Of a stretch of 64,000 bases of DNA, positions 16,848-28,005 are shown piece by piece (the first letter of the stretch is position 1; every line of letters starts with the position of its first letter). The position numbers and the translations under genes are program-made. This stretch comes from Limimaricola soesokkakensis (GTDB lineage: Bacteria > Pseudomonadota > Alphaproteobacteria > Rhodobacterales > Rhodobacteraceae). The notes under the pieces were generated by a model. The model made no database searches, was not told where the DNA came from, and was given only the letters and a program-made list of their open reading frames with translations. Location of the stretch: NCBI RefSeq assembly GCF_900172345.1, contig NZ_FWFY01000009.1, positions 1-64,000 on the forward strand, written 5' to 3'.

Positions 16848-17884
16848 CACAGCCGCTCCAGAAGCCGCACCAAGCCGGGGCGCTCGCGCTTGCGTTGAAG
16901 CTCGAACAAGCCCATCGGGCTCCACCCCACCAGCGAAGTCTCGACGGGATCGTTGCGGAACGAGGCACGCAGCGATTGCTCGAGCTGCTTGCGATGCGCC
17001 TTCGACATCGGCGCGAAATCCACGACGATCTGGCCGCCGAGGCCGCGCAGCCGCAGCGCCCGCGGCAAGGCGCGGGCGGCGGCGAGGTTGGCCTTGAGCG
17101 CGGCGGCGGGCGTCGTGTCGCCGCCGGTGTTCACGTCGATCGCCACCAGCGCCCGGGTCGGCTCGACGAAGATCGTACCCTCGCCCGTCGCCACGCGCGC
17201 GCTTTTAAGATCTTCGATCTGGTCGAGCACGCCCTCGCGTTCGAAGCCACCGGGCTCGGTCACCACGTCGCTCGCGCTCCAATCGCGCCAAGCCAGCAGA
17301 TGCGGCCCGTCGCCTTCTGTAAGCGCCTCGGGCTCGGTGCCGTCAGCATCCGCCGTCACCGCCTCGGCGAGGCCACGCATCGCGGCGATGTCCTCGACGA
17401 TATCGTCCTCGGCGGCGCCCTCACAGACCGAGCGCAGGATCAGGCCAAAGCCCTCGGGCGCGCCTTCCATGCCCTCCTCGGCGAGAATGCGCAGACGCGC
17501 GCGTTCCTCTTCCTCGGAGATTCGACGCGACACGTTGAGCCCCGGCGCGCCGGGGGTGACGATGGCATAGCGGCTCTTGAACAGGACCCGGTCGGTGAGC
17601 GGCACCGCCTTCCCGTCTTCGGCAATGCCGGTGACCTGCACCAGAAGCGCCTGTCCGGGACGCAGCCCCTTGCCCTGCCGCAGGAAGCCGCTGCCACCCT
17701 CGGGCAGACGCACAATCATGCCGCCCTGCCCCTTGAGCGGCCGGTCGCAGATGGCGCGGTAGATCGCACCGGGCCGCGGGGCGTCGCCCTCTTCGATCAA
17801 CAGGTCGTCGAGCTGACCATCGACCAGGAGCGCCGCCGCCTCGCGGTCGCCGATATGGTCGAGGACGATGCGGCGTCCCTTCAT
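16847..17884 (-). CDS. Short ribonuclease E/G family protein
   Basis: A 345-residue endoribonuclease of the RNase E/G family, acting on mRNA or rRNA precursors. The DNase-I-like catalytic part carries both expected acidic metal ligands, in [11 protein letters not shown] and [11 protein letters not shown]. The sequence ends at [24 protein letters not shown], exactly before the zinc-link CPxC motif and small domain found in E. coli RNase G (about 489 residues). It therefore lacks the metal bridge used for tetramer assembly. The ATG at 17884 overlaps the maf stop by 4 nt. The next gene, yacG, begins with a CPxC zinc finger. Confidence 0.88.
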   Translation of the reverse strand: MKGRRIVLDHIGDREAAALLVDGQLDDLLIEEGDAPRPGAIYRAICDRPLKGQGGMIVRLPEGGSGFLRQGKGLRPGQALLVQVTGIAEDGKAVPLTDRVLFKSRYAIVTPGAPGLNVSRRISEEEERARLRILAEEGMEGAPEGFGLILRSVCEGAAEDDIVEDIAAMRGLAEAVTADADGTEPEALTEGDGPHLLAWRDWSASDVVTEPGGFEREGVLDQIEDLKSARVATGEGTIFVEPTRALVAIDVNTGGDTTPAAALKANLAAARALPRALRLRGLGGQIVVDFAPMSKAHRKQLEQSLRASFRNDPVETSLVGWSPMGLFELQRKRERPGLVRLLERL

Positions 17885-18486
17885 GCGTTCTCTCCATATG
17901 CAGGATATCCGGCCGCGGTCAGCAGGCCCGCGGCCTCGGCCAGCGGCAGGCCGACCACGCCGGTGAAGGAGCCATTGATCCAAGGGATGAAGGCGCCAGC
18001 GGGCCCTTGGATCGCGTAGCCCCCGGCCTTACCCTGCCAGTCGCCGGTGGCGAGGTAGGCATTGACCTCGGGATTCGACAGTCGCTTCATCTTGACCGCG
18101 GTCTCGACCTCGCGCTGCCAGAGCCGGTCACCGCGTCGCACCGCGACCGCGGTGATGACGGTGTGCCTGCGACCCGACAGGAGATGCAAGAAGCGCGCCG
18201 CCTCCGCGGCATCGGCGGGCTTGCCCATGATGCGCCGGCCCAGCGCGACGGTAGTGTCGGCGCAGAGCAGCACCTCGCCCTCGTCGAGCGAAACCGCCCG
18301 CGCCTTTTCCAAGGCGATGCGGCGCGCATAGGCGCGCGGCAACTCGCCACGCGCCGGTGTCTCGTCGATTTCAGGGGGGCGCACCTCGTGCGGCACGAGG
18401 CCGATCTGCGCCAGCAGGTCGCGGCGGCGCGGCGAGGCCGAGCCGAGGATCAGCCTCAGCCCGGTCTCGGGCGGTAGCGCGCTCAT
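17881..18486 (-). CDS. maf: Maf family nucleoside triphosphate pyrophosphatase
   Basis: A 201-residue house-cleaning enzyme that hydrolyses non-canonical nucleoside triphosphates to monophosphates. The signature [19 protein letters not shown] and the later [17 protein letters not shown] and SGRRHTVIT segments are standard Maf motifs. It lies 7 bases after infA and overlaps the RNase E/G gene by 4 nt, so it is part of the infA operon. Confidence 0.93.
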   Translation of the reverse strand: MSALPPETGLRLILGSASPRRRDLLAQIGLVPHEVRPPEIDETPARGELPRAYARRIALEKARAVSLDEGEVLLCADTTVALGRRIMGKPADAAEAARFLHLLSGRRHTVITAVAVRRGDRLWQREVETAVKMKRLSNPEVNAYLATGDWQGKAGGYAIQGPAGAFIPWINGSFTGVVGLPLAEAAGLLTAAGYPAYGENA

Positions 18487-18493
18487 GCGGCGA

Positions 18494-18712
18494 TCAGCGG
18501 AAGCGGTAGTTGATCCGACCCTTGGTCAGATCGTAGGGGGTCATTTCGACCTGCACCTTGTCGCCGGCGAGGACGCGGATCCGGTTCTTGCGAAGCTTTC
18601 CTGCCGTGTGCGCGATGATCTCATGGCCGTTTTCCAGCTCGACCCTGAACGTCGCATTCGGCAGGAGTTCCTTCACGACACCGGGAAATTCGAGCAGTTC
18701 TTCCTTGGCCAT
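18494..18712 (-). CDS. infA: Translation initiation factor IF-1
   Basis: A 72-residue single OB-fold protein that binds the 30S A site during initiation. Full length and sequence are diagnostic ([47 protein letters not shown]). The first gene of the infA-maf-RNase E/G-yacG unit; its promoter should lie in the 234 bases shared divergently with the PRC-barrel gene. Confidence 0.98.
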   Translation of the reverse strand: MAKEELLEFPGVVKELLPNATFRVELENGHEIIAHTAGKLRKNRIRVLAGDKVQVEMTPYDLTKGRINYRFR

Positions 18713-18946
18713 GGTCTCTCCGTCCAGTGGTACCCGCGAAATACGCGGGCCATGCGGAGTAGATGCGCCTTCAGGGCCTGAGTTTCAAGTGCAAACAGGT
18801 CCCGATCCGGTCCAGTCTGGCCGGCTTCCCTGCGAGCTTCACCATCGCGCCGCCCGGATGCAATCAAAATTTCGTGGCATTCGGGGGAACGACCTCGGAG
18901 ATGCGCCGTTGTGTGGCCGAAGCGAAGATTTTACGGGAGACGATCC

Positions 18947-20554
18947 ATGACCACGCGGATGACCAAGCTTCTGCTGTCGACGGCGCTGACCCTGCCGCTG
19001 GCGGCCGCAGCCCAGGCGCAGACCACGGATGCGACCTGTTCCGACCTGGAACTGCTGCTGACCGACCGGATGGCCGATGGCGTGCCGGCCGATGCCCCCA
19101 TGACCGAGGATGAGATTGCCGCGCTGATCGAGGCGCAGGACAACGAGCAGTGCGCCGTCGCCTATGTCGAACTCGAGCGCATCGTTGCGGTCGAAGGCGA
19201 GAGCGCCGAAGCAGAGGCCGAACTGGCCGAAACCGAGACCGCCACGGTCCGCCTCGAGGATGAGGTCGTGATCGAGGGCATGGTCTATCTCGAGCAGTCG
19301 ACCCCGACGGTCAATGTCGAGAGCGGCCAGACCGACGTGATGGTATCGAACGCCACCCCCGACGTGACCGTGAACGAGGGTCAGCCGGAGATCCTGATCC
19401 GTCAGGCGCCCGCCACCATCACCATGGACATGCCGCAGCCGACGATCCGCATCGAGCAGCCGGCACCCGAGATCATCATCACCATGCCCGACCCGACGGT
19501 CGACGTGGCCAACACCCAGCCGCAGGTCGAGATCCGTCAGGCCGACCCGGTCGTCACCGTGACCCAGGCCCGCCCGCAGGTCGAGCTTGAACTGCAGCGT
19601 GCCCCGGAAGGCTCCGAAGGCGGCATCCAAGTCACGGACCGCGCCACCGGCGAGACCTTCGCCACCGGCGAAGCCGCGGGTGAAGCCCGTGCCCTCGAGA
19701 ACGCCGAGGTGCAGCTTACCACGGTCGAGCCGACCATCACCTATGAAGAGAGCCGCGACGGCGAGAACGCCAATGTCTCGGTGCAGCGCGCCGAGCCGCA
19801 GATTCGCTTCGAGAGCGCCGAGCCGGTGATCGAGTTCACCCAAGCCGGTGAGCCGGTGATCGAGATGGTGCAGACCGGCGAGCCGGTGGTGACCATCAAC
19901 GAAGCCGCGATGGAAGGCGAAGCCGCCCCCGTCATGGACAACCCCGAGGCCGAGGCCGAGATGGAGTCCGAGGCTGCCGTCGACACCGAAGAGGCGCTTG
20001 AAGCCGAGGTCGAGACCGAACTGGCCGAAGCCGGTGCCGAAGTCGAAGGTGCCGCCGAAGAGGTCGAGGCCGAGATGGCCGAGGCCGGCGCCGAGATCGA
20101 AGCCGAGGCCGTTGAGGCCGAAGCCGCGATCGAGACCGAGGCCGCCGAGGCCGAAGCTGAGGTCGAAGGCGAGGTCGCCGAAATGGAGACCGTCGAAGCC
20201 GAGACCGCCGAGATGACCGACGAAGCCATGATCGAAAGCACCGGCCCGGTGGTCGAGCGTGAAGGCTTCGCGATGGTTCCCGCCAACGAGATCGCGGTTA
20301 CCGACCTCGAAGGTTCGACCGTCTACGGCATCAATGACGAGCGGATCGGCGACATCGGCGACATCATGGTCGACGATCAGGGCCAGATTCAGAACGTCGT
20401 GGTCGAAGTCGGCGGTTTCCTCGGCATCGGCGAGAAGCCCGTCGCCATCCCCTTCGACCAGATGAGCGTGCTGCGCTCGGAAGCCGGTGAAGTCCGCGTC
20501 TTCATCGAAGCCACCGAGGAACAGCTCGAGTCGATGCAGGAAGTCGAGCAGTAA
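18947..20554 (+). CDS. Exported repeat protein with Glu/Ala-rich region and C-terminal PRC-barrel
   Basis: A 535-residue exported protein. Residues 1-24 are a signal peptide (LLLSTALTLPLAAAAQAQ). A first repeat region (about 110-330) has short beta-like units of the pattern P-x-hydrophobic-x-hydrophobic (APATITMDMPQPTIRIEQPA, EPVIEFTQAGEPVIEMVQTG). A Glu/Ala-rich low-complexity region (about 335-430) probably forms a long helix. The C-terminal 90 residues are a PRC-barrel (LEGSTVYGINDERIGDIGDI, VVEVGGFLGIGEKPVAIPFD). The ATG at 18947 has GGGAG in front. PRC-barrels occur in adaptor roles; an envelope or surface structural role is an inference. The composition is very acidic. Confidence 0.8.
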   Translation: MTTRMTKLLLSTALTLPLAAAAQAQTTDATCSDLELLLTDRMADGVPADAPMTEDEIAALIEAQDNEQCAVAYVELERIVAVEGESAEAEAELAETETATVRLEDEVVIEGMVYLEQSTPTVNVESGQTDVMVSNATPDVTVNEGQPEILIRQAPATITMDMPQPTIRIEQPAPEIIITMPDPTVDVANTQPQVEIRQADPVVTVTQARPQVELELQRAPEGSEGGIQVTDRATGETFATGEAAGEARALENAEVQLTTVEPTITYEESRDGENANVSVQRAEPQIRFESAEPVIEFTQAGEPVIEMVQTGEPVVTINEAAMEGEAAPVMDNPEAEAEMESEAAVDTEEALEAEVETELAEAGAEVEGAAEEVEAEMAEAGAEIEAEAVEAEAAIETEAAEAEAEVEGEVAEMETVEAETAEMTDEAMIESTGPVVEREGFAMVPANEIAVTDLEGSTVYGINDERIGDIGDIMVDDQGQIQNVVVEVGGFLGIGEKPVAIPFDQMSVLRSEAGEVRVFIEATEEQLESMQEVEQ

Positions 20555-20574
20555 GCCTCGCCCCTTCTCGAACG

Positions 20575-20602
20575 AAAGGCCGCCCCACGGGGCGGCCTTT
20601 TT
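20575..20602. terminator. Intrinsic terminator between convergent genes
   Basis: A 9-bp perfect stem GGCCGCCCC/GGGGCGGCC with flanking AAA and TTTTT. It lies 20 bases after the PRC-barrel stop and about 30 bases after the end of the convergent phosphatase-like gene, and may serve both. Confidence 0.9.
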
Positions 20603-20632
20603 CGTGGCCTCCCGCGTAGCGCCACGAGAGGT

Positions 20633-21115
20633 CTAAGGATTGGCCCTTTCGCGTGGCGGCCCCCAGCGCTCGATCAGCCGCTCGATGATCATGTCGCGGG
20701 TCTGGCGGTAGCTGCGCAGCCGCTCCTCGCGGCCCTCGCCGAGACCGGTGGGGTCGAGGACGGGCCAGTACTCCACGTCGAGATGGAAGTAGCTGGTCAG
20801 ATCGAGCGCGCGACGCTGGCTCGCGGGCGACAGCGCCAAGACCAGATCGAAGGAGGACAGGTCATCGCCCCAATCATGCATCTCGTCGAAGCTGCGCGAA
20901 CGGTGCCGGTGCAGTTCCACGCCGATCTCGGCGCAGACCGCGATGGCGAAGCCGTCGATCTCGAGGTCGTTCTTCACGCCGACCGACTGGATATAGCAGT
21001 CGGAGCCGTAGAACTTCTTCATGATCGCCTCGGCCATGGGCGACCGGACGGCGTTGTGGTCGCAGCAGAACAGAACCGATTGCGGAAGCGGCTGCACTGT
21101 CGCGGCCAACTCCAT
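20633..21115 (-). CDS. Low molecular weight protein-tyrosine phosphatase / arsenate reductase-like protein
   Basis: A 160-residue cytosolic protein. The P-loop CDHNAVRSP near residue 20 fits CX5R-S, the catalytic loop of LMW phosphatases and thioredoxin-type arsenate reductases. The rest (EIGVELHRHRSRSFDEM, SFDLVLALSPASQRRALDL, WPVLDPTG) also fits, with the general-acid Asp-Pro in VLDPTG. It follows UPF0262 with a 1-base gap, as last gene of the murA-to-phosphatase unit. The substrate is unknown; no ars genes are adjacent. Confidence 0.82.
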   Translation of the reverse strand: MELAATVQPLPQSVLFCCDHNAVRSPMAEAIMKKFYGSDCYIQSVGVKNDLEIDGFAIAVCAEIGVELHRHRSRSFDEMHDWGDDLSSFDLVLALSPASQRRALDLTSYFHLDVEYWPVLDPTGLGEGREERLRSYRQTRDMIIERLIERWGPPRERANP

Positions 21116-21116
21116 G

Positions 21117-21578
21117 TCAGGCCCCGAAATGCAGCACGCAGATGAGGGTGAAGAGCCGGCGTGCCGTGTCGGTATCGACATCGGCTTTCCCCTCCAGCCG
21201 CTCCTGCAGCACCCGCGCACCCTCGTTATGGATGCCGCGCCGGGCCATGTCGATCGTCTCGATCTGGCTCGGCGGCAAGGTCTTGACCGCGTCGTAGTAG
21301 CTTTCGCAGATTTGGAAGTAATCCTTCACCACCTGCCGGAACGGTCCGAGCGACAGGTGGAACTCGGCCGCGCGCTCGCCCTCGGTATTGGCCACGTCGA
21401 AGACCAGCCGCTTCTCGCGGATCCCTAGGCTGAGGTGATAGGGCCCCGTGTCGCGCCCCGGCAGGGCAAAGCTGTTCTCCTCCAGCAGGTCGAACACCGC
21501 GACGCGGCGTTCCTGCTCGATCTCGGGCGTCGGCGTCTGACCCGCGTCATGCAGCCGGATTTCGGCGATCCGGGTCAT
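21117..21578 (-). CDS. UPF0262 family protein
   Basis: A 153-residue cytosolic protein of unknown function. It matches UPF0262 over its whole length (LEENSFALPGRDTGPYHL, FHLSLGPFRQVVKDYFQICE, DMARRGIHNEGARVLQERL). The ATG at 21578 overlaps the hisD stop (ATGA). The family is largely alphaproteobacterial and often sits beside hisD, as here. Confidence 0.9.
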   Translation of the reverse strand: MTRIAEIRLHDAGQTPTPEIEQERRVAVFDLLEENSFALPGRDTGPYHLSLGIREKRLVFDVANTEGERAAEFHLSLGPFRQVVKDYFQICESYYDAVKTLPPSQIETIDMARRGIHNEGARVLQERLEGKADVDTDTARRLFTLICVLHFGA

Positions 21579-22885
21579 GTCGTGCTCCGGTTCAGCCGAT
21601 CGAGCCGGGCGGTCAGCGACAGCCCATGCGCCTCGAGGCTCTCGGCCCGCGCCAGACGCGCCCCGGCGGGGCCGATCGCAGCCAGCGCCTCGGGGGTCAT
21701 CTTCGACAATGTGGTACGCTTCAGGAAATCCATCACCGACAGCCCAGAGGAGAACCGCGCCGACCGCGCCGTGGGCAAAACGTGGTTCGGCCCCGAAATG
21801 TAGTCGCCGATCGCCTCCGGCGTCCAGTGGCCGAGAAAGATAGCTCCCGCATGGCTGATCCTGTCCGCGAGCGCCTCCGGATCGGCCACGCAAAGCTCGA
21901 GATGCTCGGCCGCGACCCGGTCGGCCAGCCGCACTGCCTCGTCCAGATCCCGTACGATGACGATGGCGCCGAAATCGCGCCAGCTGGCGCCGGCGATGGC
22001 GCGCCGCTCCAGTGTCTCCAGACGCGCCTCGACGGCGGCAGCCACCTTGTCGCCGAAACCGGCGTCATCGGTGATTAGGATCGATTGCGCGCTTTCGTCA
22101 TGCTCGGCCTGGCTGAGCAGATCGAGCGCGATCCAGTCGGGATCGTTGTCGGCATCGGCGATGACGAGGATCTCCGAGGGCCCGGCGATCATGTCGATAC
22201 CGACCCGACCGAAGACCCGCCGCTTGGCCGCTGCCACATAGGCGTTGCCCGGCCCGGTAATCTTGTCCACCGGCGCGATGCTCTCGGTGCCATAGGCCAG
22301 CGCCGCGATCGCCTGGGCGCCGCCGATCCGGTAGATCTCGTCCACCCCGGCGATGCGGCAGGCCATCAGCACCAGCGGGTTGGCAAGCCCATCCGGCGTC
22401 GGCACGGTCACGGCAAGCCGCTCGACACCGGCCACCTTGGCGGGCACCGCGTTCATCAGAACCGAGGAGGGATAGGAGGCCAGACCGCCGGGTACGTAGA
22501 GCCCCGCCGCCGAAACCGGGGTCCAGCGCCAGCCCAGCATCGCCCCTACCTCGTCGGTCCAGCTCTGATCCTCGGGCATCTGACGTGCATGATAGGCGCG
22601 GATGCGCTCGGCCGCGAGTTCGAGCGCAGCGCGATCCTCGTCAGAGACTTTGTCGCACTCCGCCTCGATTTCCTCTGAGGTGAACCGCAAACGCTCCACC
22701 GGCAGCGCCATGCGGTCGAAACGCGAGGTGTAATCGACCAGCGCAAGATCGCCGCGCGCCCGCACATCGGCGATGATCGCGGCCACGGCGTCGTCCACGT
22801 CGGGGCTGTCTTCGCGCTTCATGGTCAGCAGCGCGGCGAAGCGGGCCTCGAAATCGGGATCGGTGCTGGACAGGCGGTGCGGCAT
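21575..22885 (-). CDS. hisD: Histidinol dehydrogenase
   Basis: A 436-residue enzyme catalysing the last two NAD+-dependent oxidations of histidine synthesis, histidinol to histidine. Family motifs are all present: VPGGLASYPSSVLMNAVPAK, zinc ligands in LLSQAEHDESAQ, the catalytic Glu-His in AAEHLEL, GDYISGPNHVLPT, and the C-terminal His in LEAHGLSL. The ATG at 22885 is set by the conserved MPHRLSS start. It lies 46 bases after the GNAT gene and overlaps UPF0262. Other his genes are not in the window. Confidence 0.97.
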   Translation of the reverse strand: MPHRLSSTDPDFEARFAALLTMKREDSPDVDDAVAAIIADVRARGDLALVDYTSRFDRMALPVERLRFTSEEIEAECDKVSDEDRAALELAAERIRAYHARQMPEDQSWTDEVGAMLGWRWTPVSAAGLYVPGGLASYPSSVLMNAVPAKVAGVERLAVTVPTPDGLANPLVLMACRIAGVDEIYRIGGAQAIAALAYGTESIAPVDKITGPGNAYVAAAKRRVFGRVGIDMIAGPSEILVIADADNDPDWIALDLLSQAEHDESAQSILITDDAGFGDKVAAAVEARLETLERRAIAGASWRDFGAIVIVRDLDEAVRLADRVAAEHLELCVADPEALADRISHAGAIFLGHWTPEAIGDYISGPNHVLPTARSARFSSGLSVMDFLKRTTLSKMTPEALAAIGPAGARLARAESLEAHGLSLTARLDRLNRSTT

Positions 22886-22931
22886 GGCGGTCTCCTTCGG
22901 CTCAGGGGCATAGCCCCGCCTGCCCCCCTGC

Positions 22932-23426
22932 TCAACCGTCCAGTTGCCGCACGTAGTAGAGGTCGTCGACAAAGCCGTCCTCGAGGCGCGCAGCGCGTGG
23001 CAGGAGACCGTGTCGGACGAAACCGTGCTTCTCGTAGAGCCGGATCGCGGGGGCGTTATGCGCGGCCACGAACAACTCGACCTGCAGCTTGCCATCGGCG
23101 GCCGCCCGATCGAGCGCGGCGCGCAGAAGCCGTGTGCCGATACCGGTGCCATGGCTTTCGGGACTCACGTAAAAGGCGTTGAGCGCCACGCGGTGCGCGG
23201 CCGCCGCCGCCTCGACGACCGGATCGAGCGCCGCCGTGCCGATCAGCCGGTCGCCGTCGAAGGCGCCCAGCACCAGACGCCCCGCGAGGCTCTCTGCCAC
23301 CTCCTCGTCAGAGCGGGCCAACTCCTCCTGCAGCGTCGTCAGGAAGGCGTCGGGAAACAGGCGCAGCCCCTCGGCGCGAATCCGGCGCCAGACAGCCAGA
23401 TCACCGGGTCCGAGGTCGCGGATCAC
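22932..23426 (-). CDS. GNAT family N-acetyltransferase
   Basis: A 164-residue acetyltransferase. The acetyl-CoA binding loop SHGTGIGTRLL (Q/R-x-x-G-x-G/A type), preceded by the strand ALNAFYVSPE and followed by LYEKHGFVRHGLL, marks the GNAT fold. It starts with GTG, sharing GTGA with the stop of the DUF2948 gene, so it is coupled to it. The acceptor substrate is unknown. Confidence 0.88.
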   Translation of the reverse strand: MIRDLGPGDLAVWRRIRAEGLRLFPDAFLTTLQEELARSDEEVAESLAGRLVLGAFDGDRLIGTAALDPVVEAAAAAHRVALNAFYVSPESHGTGIGTRLLRAALDRAAADGKLQVELFVAAHNAPAIRLYEKHGFVRHGLLPRAARLEDGFVDDLYYVRQLDG

Positions 23427-23899
23427 TCGGGGTGCCGGGGTGCCTTGCCCGAGGGGGCGGCATAGGGGCGGGTCACATCACGCAGCAGCAACTCCGGTGC
23501 TTCGACGTCGATGGCGATCTCGCCATCGCCCGCGAGGATCAGCCGGATCGTGCCCGCAGGCTCCGCCTCGGCGGCCTCGAACACCACCGCGAGCAGCGAC
23601 AGCACCGTGTCGCGGTCCTTCGGGTCGAGCCCCTGCGCGCGGACGGCCGTCACGTTCTCGATGCACAGCACTGCCTGAACCCGCTCGGCCTCGCGCGTGG
23701 TGACCGGGTCTTCCCAGCGGAACCGGTTGAGCAGCATCGCGAAGCGCCGCTCGCTCTTTTTCCAGGCCATCTCGGAGGCGGGCAGGACGGAATCCTGCAC
23801 CAGCGCCGAAATCACCTGCACGTCGTCGCCATCCAGAGCCTTGAGCCGGAGCGGGCGTTGCACGCCCTCCTCGAATGTCGCGTCGCGTGTCTCGGTCAT
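23423..23899 (-). CDS. DUF2948 family protein
   Basis: A 158-residue cytosolic protein of unknown function. The sequence ([60 protein letters not shown]) matches DUF2948, found mostly in alphaproteobacteria near murA and hisD. It overlaps the murA stop by 4 nt at its start and the GNAT gene by 4 nt at its end. Confidence 0.88.
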   Translation of the reverse strand: MTETRDATFEEGVQRPLRLKALDGDDVQVISALVQDSVLPASEMAWKKSERRFAMLLNRFRWEDPVTTREAERVQAVLCIENVTAVRAQGLDPKDRDTVLSLLAVVFEAAEAEPAGTIRLILAGDGEIAIDVEAPELLLRDVTRPYAAPSGKAPRHPE

Positions 23900-25161
23900 G
23901 CGCTCACCCTTTCGATCCGCGCGCCCACCGCGCCGAGCTTGTCCTCGACATGCTCGTAGCCCCGGTCGAGGTGGTAGACCCGGTTCACCACCGTCTCGCC
24001 CTCGGCCGCAAGACCGGCGAGGATCAGCGAGACGCTCGCCCGCAGGTCGGTCGCCATCACCTGGGCGCCCTTGAGCTTGTCGACGCCGGTCACCGTGGCG
24101 TGGCCGCCATGCACCTCGATCCGCGCGCCCATGCGCACCAGCTCGGGCGCATGCATGAAGCGATTCTCGAAGATCTTCTCTTCGAGCCGCGAGGTGCCCT
24201 GCGCGGTGCAGAGCATCGCCATCATCTGCGCCTGCAGGTCGGTGGGGAATCCCGGGAACGGCTCGGTGATCACGTCGACCGCGCGCGGCCGGTCGCCGCG
24301 CAGCTTCACCTTGAGCCCGGCCTCGGTCTCGGTCACGTCGATGCCGGCCATGTCGAGCTTCTCGACGAAGGCGCCGATCAGCTCCAGCTTGCCGCCCAGA
24401 CATTCGACCTCGCCACCGGTGAAGGCCGGCGCCAGCATGTAGGTGCCGAGCTCGATCCGGTCGGTGACCACTTGGTGCGTGGCCCCGTGCAACCGGTCGA
24501 CGCCCTGCACCTCGATGGTCGAGCTGCCCTCACCTTCGATCTGGGCCCCCATCGCCCGCAGGCAGCGCGCCAGATCGACGATCTCGGGCTCGCGTGCGGC
24601 GTTTTCGATCAGCGTCGTACCCTTGGCGAGGGTCGCGGCCATCAGAACGTTCTCGGTCGCGCCTACCGAAGCGAAGCGCAGCTTCACCCGACCGCCTTTG
24701 AGGCCGCCGCGCGCCACGGCGTGCAGATAGCCATCCTTGAGCTCGATCTGCGCACCGAGCGCCTCGAGCGCTTCGATATGGATGTCCATGGGACGCGCGC
24801 CGATGGCGCAGCCGCCGGGCAGCGAGACCACTGCCTCATGCGCCCGCGCCAGCAGCGGGCCGAGCACGAGGTTCGAGGCGCGCATCTTGCGGACGATCTC
24901 GTAATCCGCGCGGGTCGAGCCGAGGTCATGCGTCGACATGGCGATCACCTTGCCGCCCTGCATCGACGACACCTCGGCGCCAAGCGATTCGAGCAGCTGC
25001 GTCATGGTGCGGATATCCGAGAGGCGCGGCGCATTGGTGAGCGTCAGCGGCTCTTCGGAGAGCAAGGTTGCCGGCATCAGGGCGAGGCAAGCGTTCTTGG
25101 CGCCCGCGATCGGGATCTGGCCGCGAAGCTCGGCGCCGCCGCGTACGATGATCGAATCCAT
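23896..25161 (-). CDS. murA: UDP-N-acetylglucosamine 1-carboxyvinyltransferase
   Basis: A 421-residue cytosolic enzyme of the first committed peptidoglycan step, transferring enolpyruvate from PEP to UDP-GlcNAc. The N-terminal lysine motif ([16 protein letters not shown]) and the catalytic cysteine loop [20 protein letters not shown] are intact, so the enzyme should be sensitive to fosfomycin chemistry. Length is typical. It is the second gene after a 52-residue protein 5 bases upstream, and is coupled to DUF2948. Confidence 0.98.
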   Translation of the reverse strand: MDSIIVRGGAELRGQIPIAGAKNACLALMPATLLSEEPLTLTNAPRLSDIRTMTQLLESLGAEVSSMQGGKVIAMSTHDLGSTRADYEIVRKMRASNLVLGPLLARAHEAVVSLPGGCAIGARPMDIHIEALEALGAQIELKDGYLHAVARGGLKGGRVKLRFASVGATENVLMAATLAKGTTLIENAAREPEIVDLARCLRAMGAQIEGEGSSTIEVQGVDRLHGATHQVVTDRIELGTYMLAPAFTGGEVECLGGKLELIGAFVEKLDMAGIDVTETEAGLKVKLRGDRPRAVDVITEPFPGFPTDLQAQMMAMLCTAQGTSRLEEKIFENRFMHAPELVRMGARIEVHGGHATVTGVDKLKGAQVMATDLRASVSLILAGLAAEGETVVNRVYHLDRGYEHVEDKLGAVGARIERVSA

Positions 25162-25166
25162 GCCTG

Positions 25167-25325
25167 CTACTCTTTCTCTTCTGCGTCTGGGGCGTCATCG
25201 GGCCGGGCTCCGGCGGCGCGGGCCTGCGCCTGCGCCTTGCGGCGGGCGATGTTGGCCTTGAGGGCGGCCTTCAGCCGGTCATTGCGATCGGCCGCGCGGG
25301 GCGGGTCCTGACGGGGTGCTTTCAT
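25167..25325 (-). CDS. Small basic hypothetical protein upstream of murA
   Basis: A 52-residue, strongly basic then acidic-tailed peptide ([20 protein letters not shown]-like core, DAPDAEEKE end) that would form one helix. The ATG at 25325 is chosen; a longer frame to 25394 exists. It ends 5 bases before murA. A small Arg/Lys/Ala-rich gene in this place is plausible in the Rhodobacterales, but I cannot assign a family. A leader or regulatory role is possible. Confidence 0.55.
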   Translation of the reverse strand: MKAPRQDPPRAADRNDRLKAALKANIARRKAQAQARAAGARPDDAPDAEEKE

Positions 25326-25485
25326 GCTTGCGCAGATAGCGTTCTCCCCCCCGAGCGTCCAGTTCCTTGCCGGCACGGCAGGATGATGGGTCAAGTTGGA
25401 GCGTAGCAGCCCGCCCCGGCGTCAAGCAGGTCAAAAAGCTCTTGCGCTCGCTGTCACGGCAGGTAAAAGCCCGCCCAGACGAGAC

Positions 25486-25560
25486 GCTGCAGTAGCTCAG
25501 TGGTAGAGCACACCCTTGGTAAGGGTGAGGTCGAGAGTTCAATCCTCTCCTGCAGCACCA
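25486..25560 (+). tRNA. tRNA-Thr (GGT)
   Basis: A 75-base tRNA with encoded CCA. Acceptor stem GCTGCAG/CTGCAGC, D arm TAGCTCAGTGGTAGAGCA, anticodon stem CACCC/GGGTG with loop TTGGTAA (anticodon GGT), T arm GAGAGTTCAATCCTCTC. It stands alone between the murA operon (divergent) and the acyl-CoA synthetase gene. Confidence 0.96.
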
Positions 25561-25712
25561 TCTCCCTCCCCCCCCCGACAAGCCCCAATGAATGAGTGCA
25601 GCGCTGCTGCAGAGCGATCGTTTCGCTCGTCGAAACAACGCCTAGGCTTGCGTAAGGTAATTTTTACTCTCCTAATGGTTGTGTTGTTTGACCAGTGTTC
25701 GAGAGTTTTCTC

Positions 25713-25919
25713 ATGCCTACCATTGATCCGTTGCTACCGTTGGCCCTTGGGGCTCTTGTCGTCCTCGCCATGTCGGGGACCTCGAGTTGGCCGGCGGGGC
25801 CGAGCGAGCCGCCCGTGTTACCTGACGATGCCATCATCGCCAAGACGCTCGCGGCGCCGATGCGCGCGGTCGATTGGGCCGTGCCTCAGAGCAGGCCATC
25901 GAAGGGTGGGTCGATCTGA
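25713..25919 (+). CDS. Possible small membrane peptide (doubtful)
   Basis: A 68-codon frame (MPTIDPLLPLALGALVVLAM start) that would encode one hydrophobic segment followed by a Pro-rich soluble tail. It has no clear ribosome-binding site and no recognised family. It sits between tRNA-Thr and the hairpin that follows the convergent acyl-CoA synthetase gene. Reported as a weak candidate only. Confidence 0.2.
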   Translation: MPTIDPLLPLALGALVVLAMSGTSSWPAGPSEPPVLPDDAIIAKTLAAPMRAVDWAVPQSRPSKGGSI

Positions 25920-25922
25920 AAT

Positions 25923-25950
25923 GGCCCCCGCCGCTCCGGCGGCGGGGGCC
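25923..25950 (-). terminator. GC-rich hairpin downstream of acyl-CoA synthetase gene
   Basis: An 11-bp perfect stem GGCCCCCGCCG/CGGCGGGGGCC with a 6-base loop, 19 bases beyond the stop of the minus-strand gene. Only a weak T-rich stretch follows on the minus strand, so it may be a terminator or an mRNA 3'-end stabiliser. Confidence 0.65.
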
Positions 25951-25969
25951 AACCATCAATGCCCGGGCG

Positions 25970-27865
<1,896 letters not shown>

Positions 27866-28005
27866 TCCATTCCTCCCTGTCGATATCATTCCCGTGCCGC
27901 GACGCGGCTCCATCCCTATTGGTGAGCATCCGGCTGACCTTCGCGTCACGCAAGCATGACGCCGCGAAAGCCCCCGGCAGCGCAATAATTTTCGGATCGT
28001 TGGCG

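Noticed and set aside
19281-20230. CRISPR or other DNA repeat array in the PRC-barrel gene
   Set aside because: The periodicity is of codons in a repeat protein; units vary and have no spacer structure.
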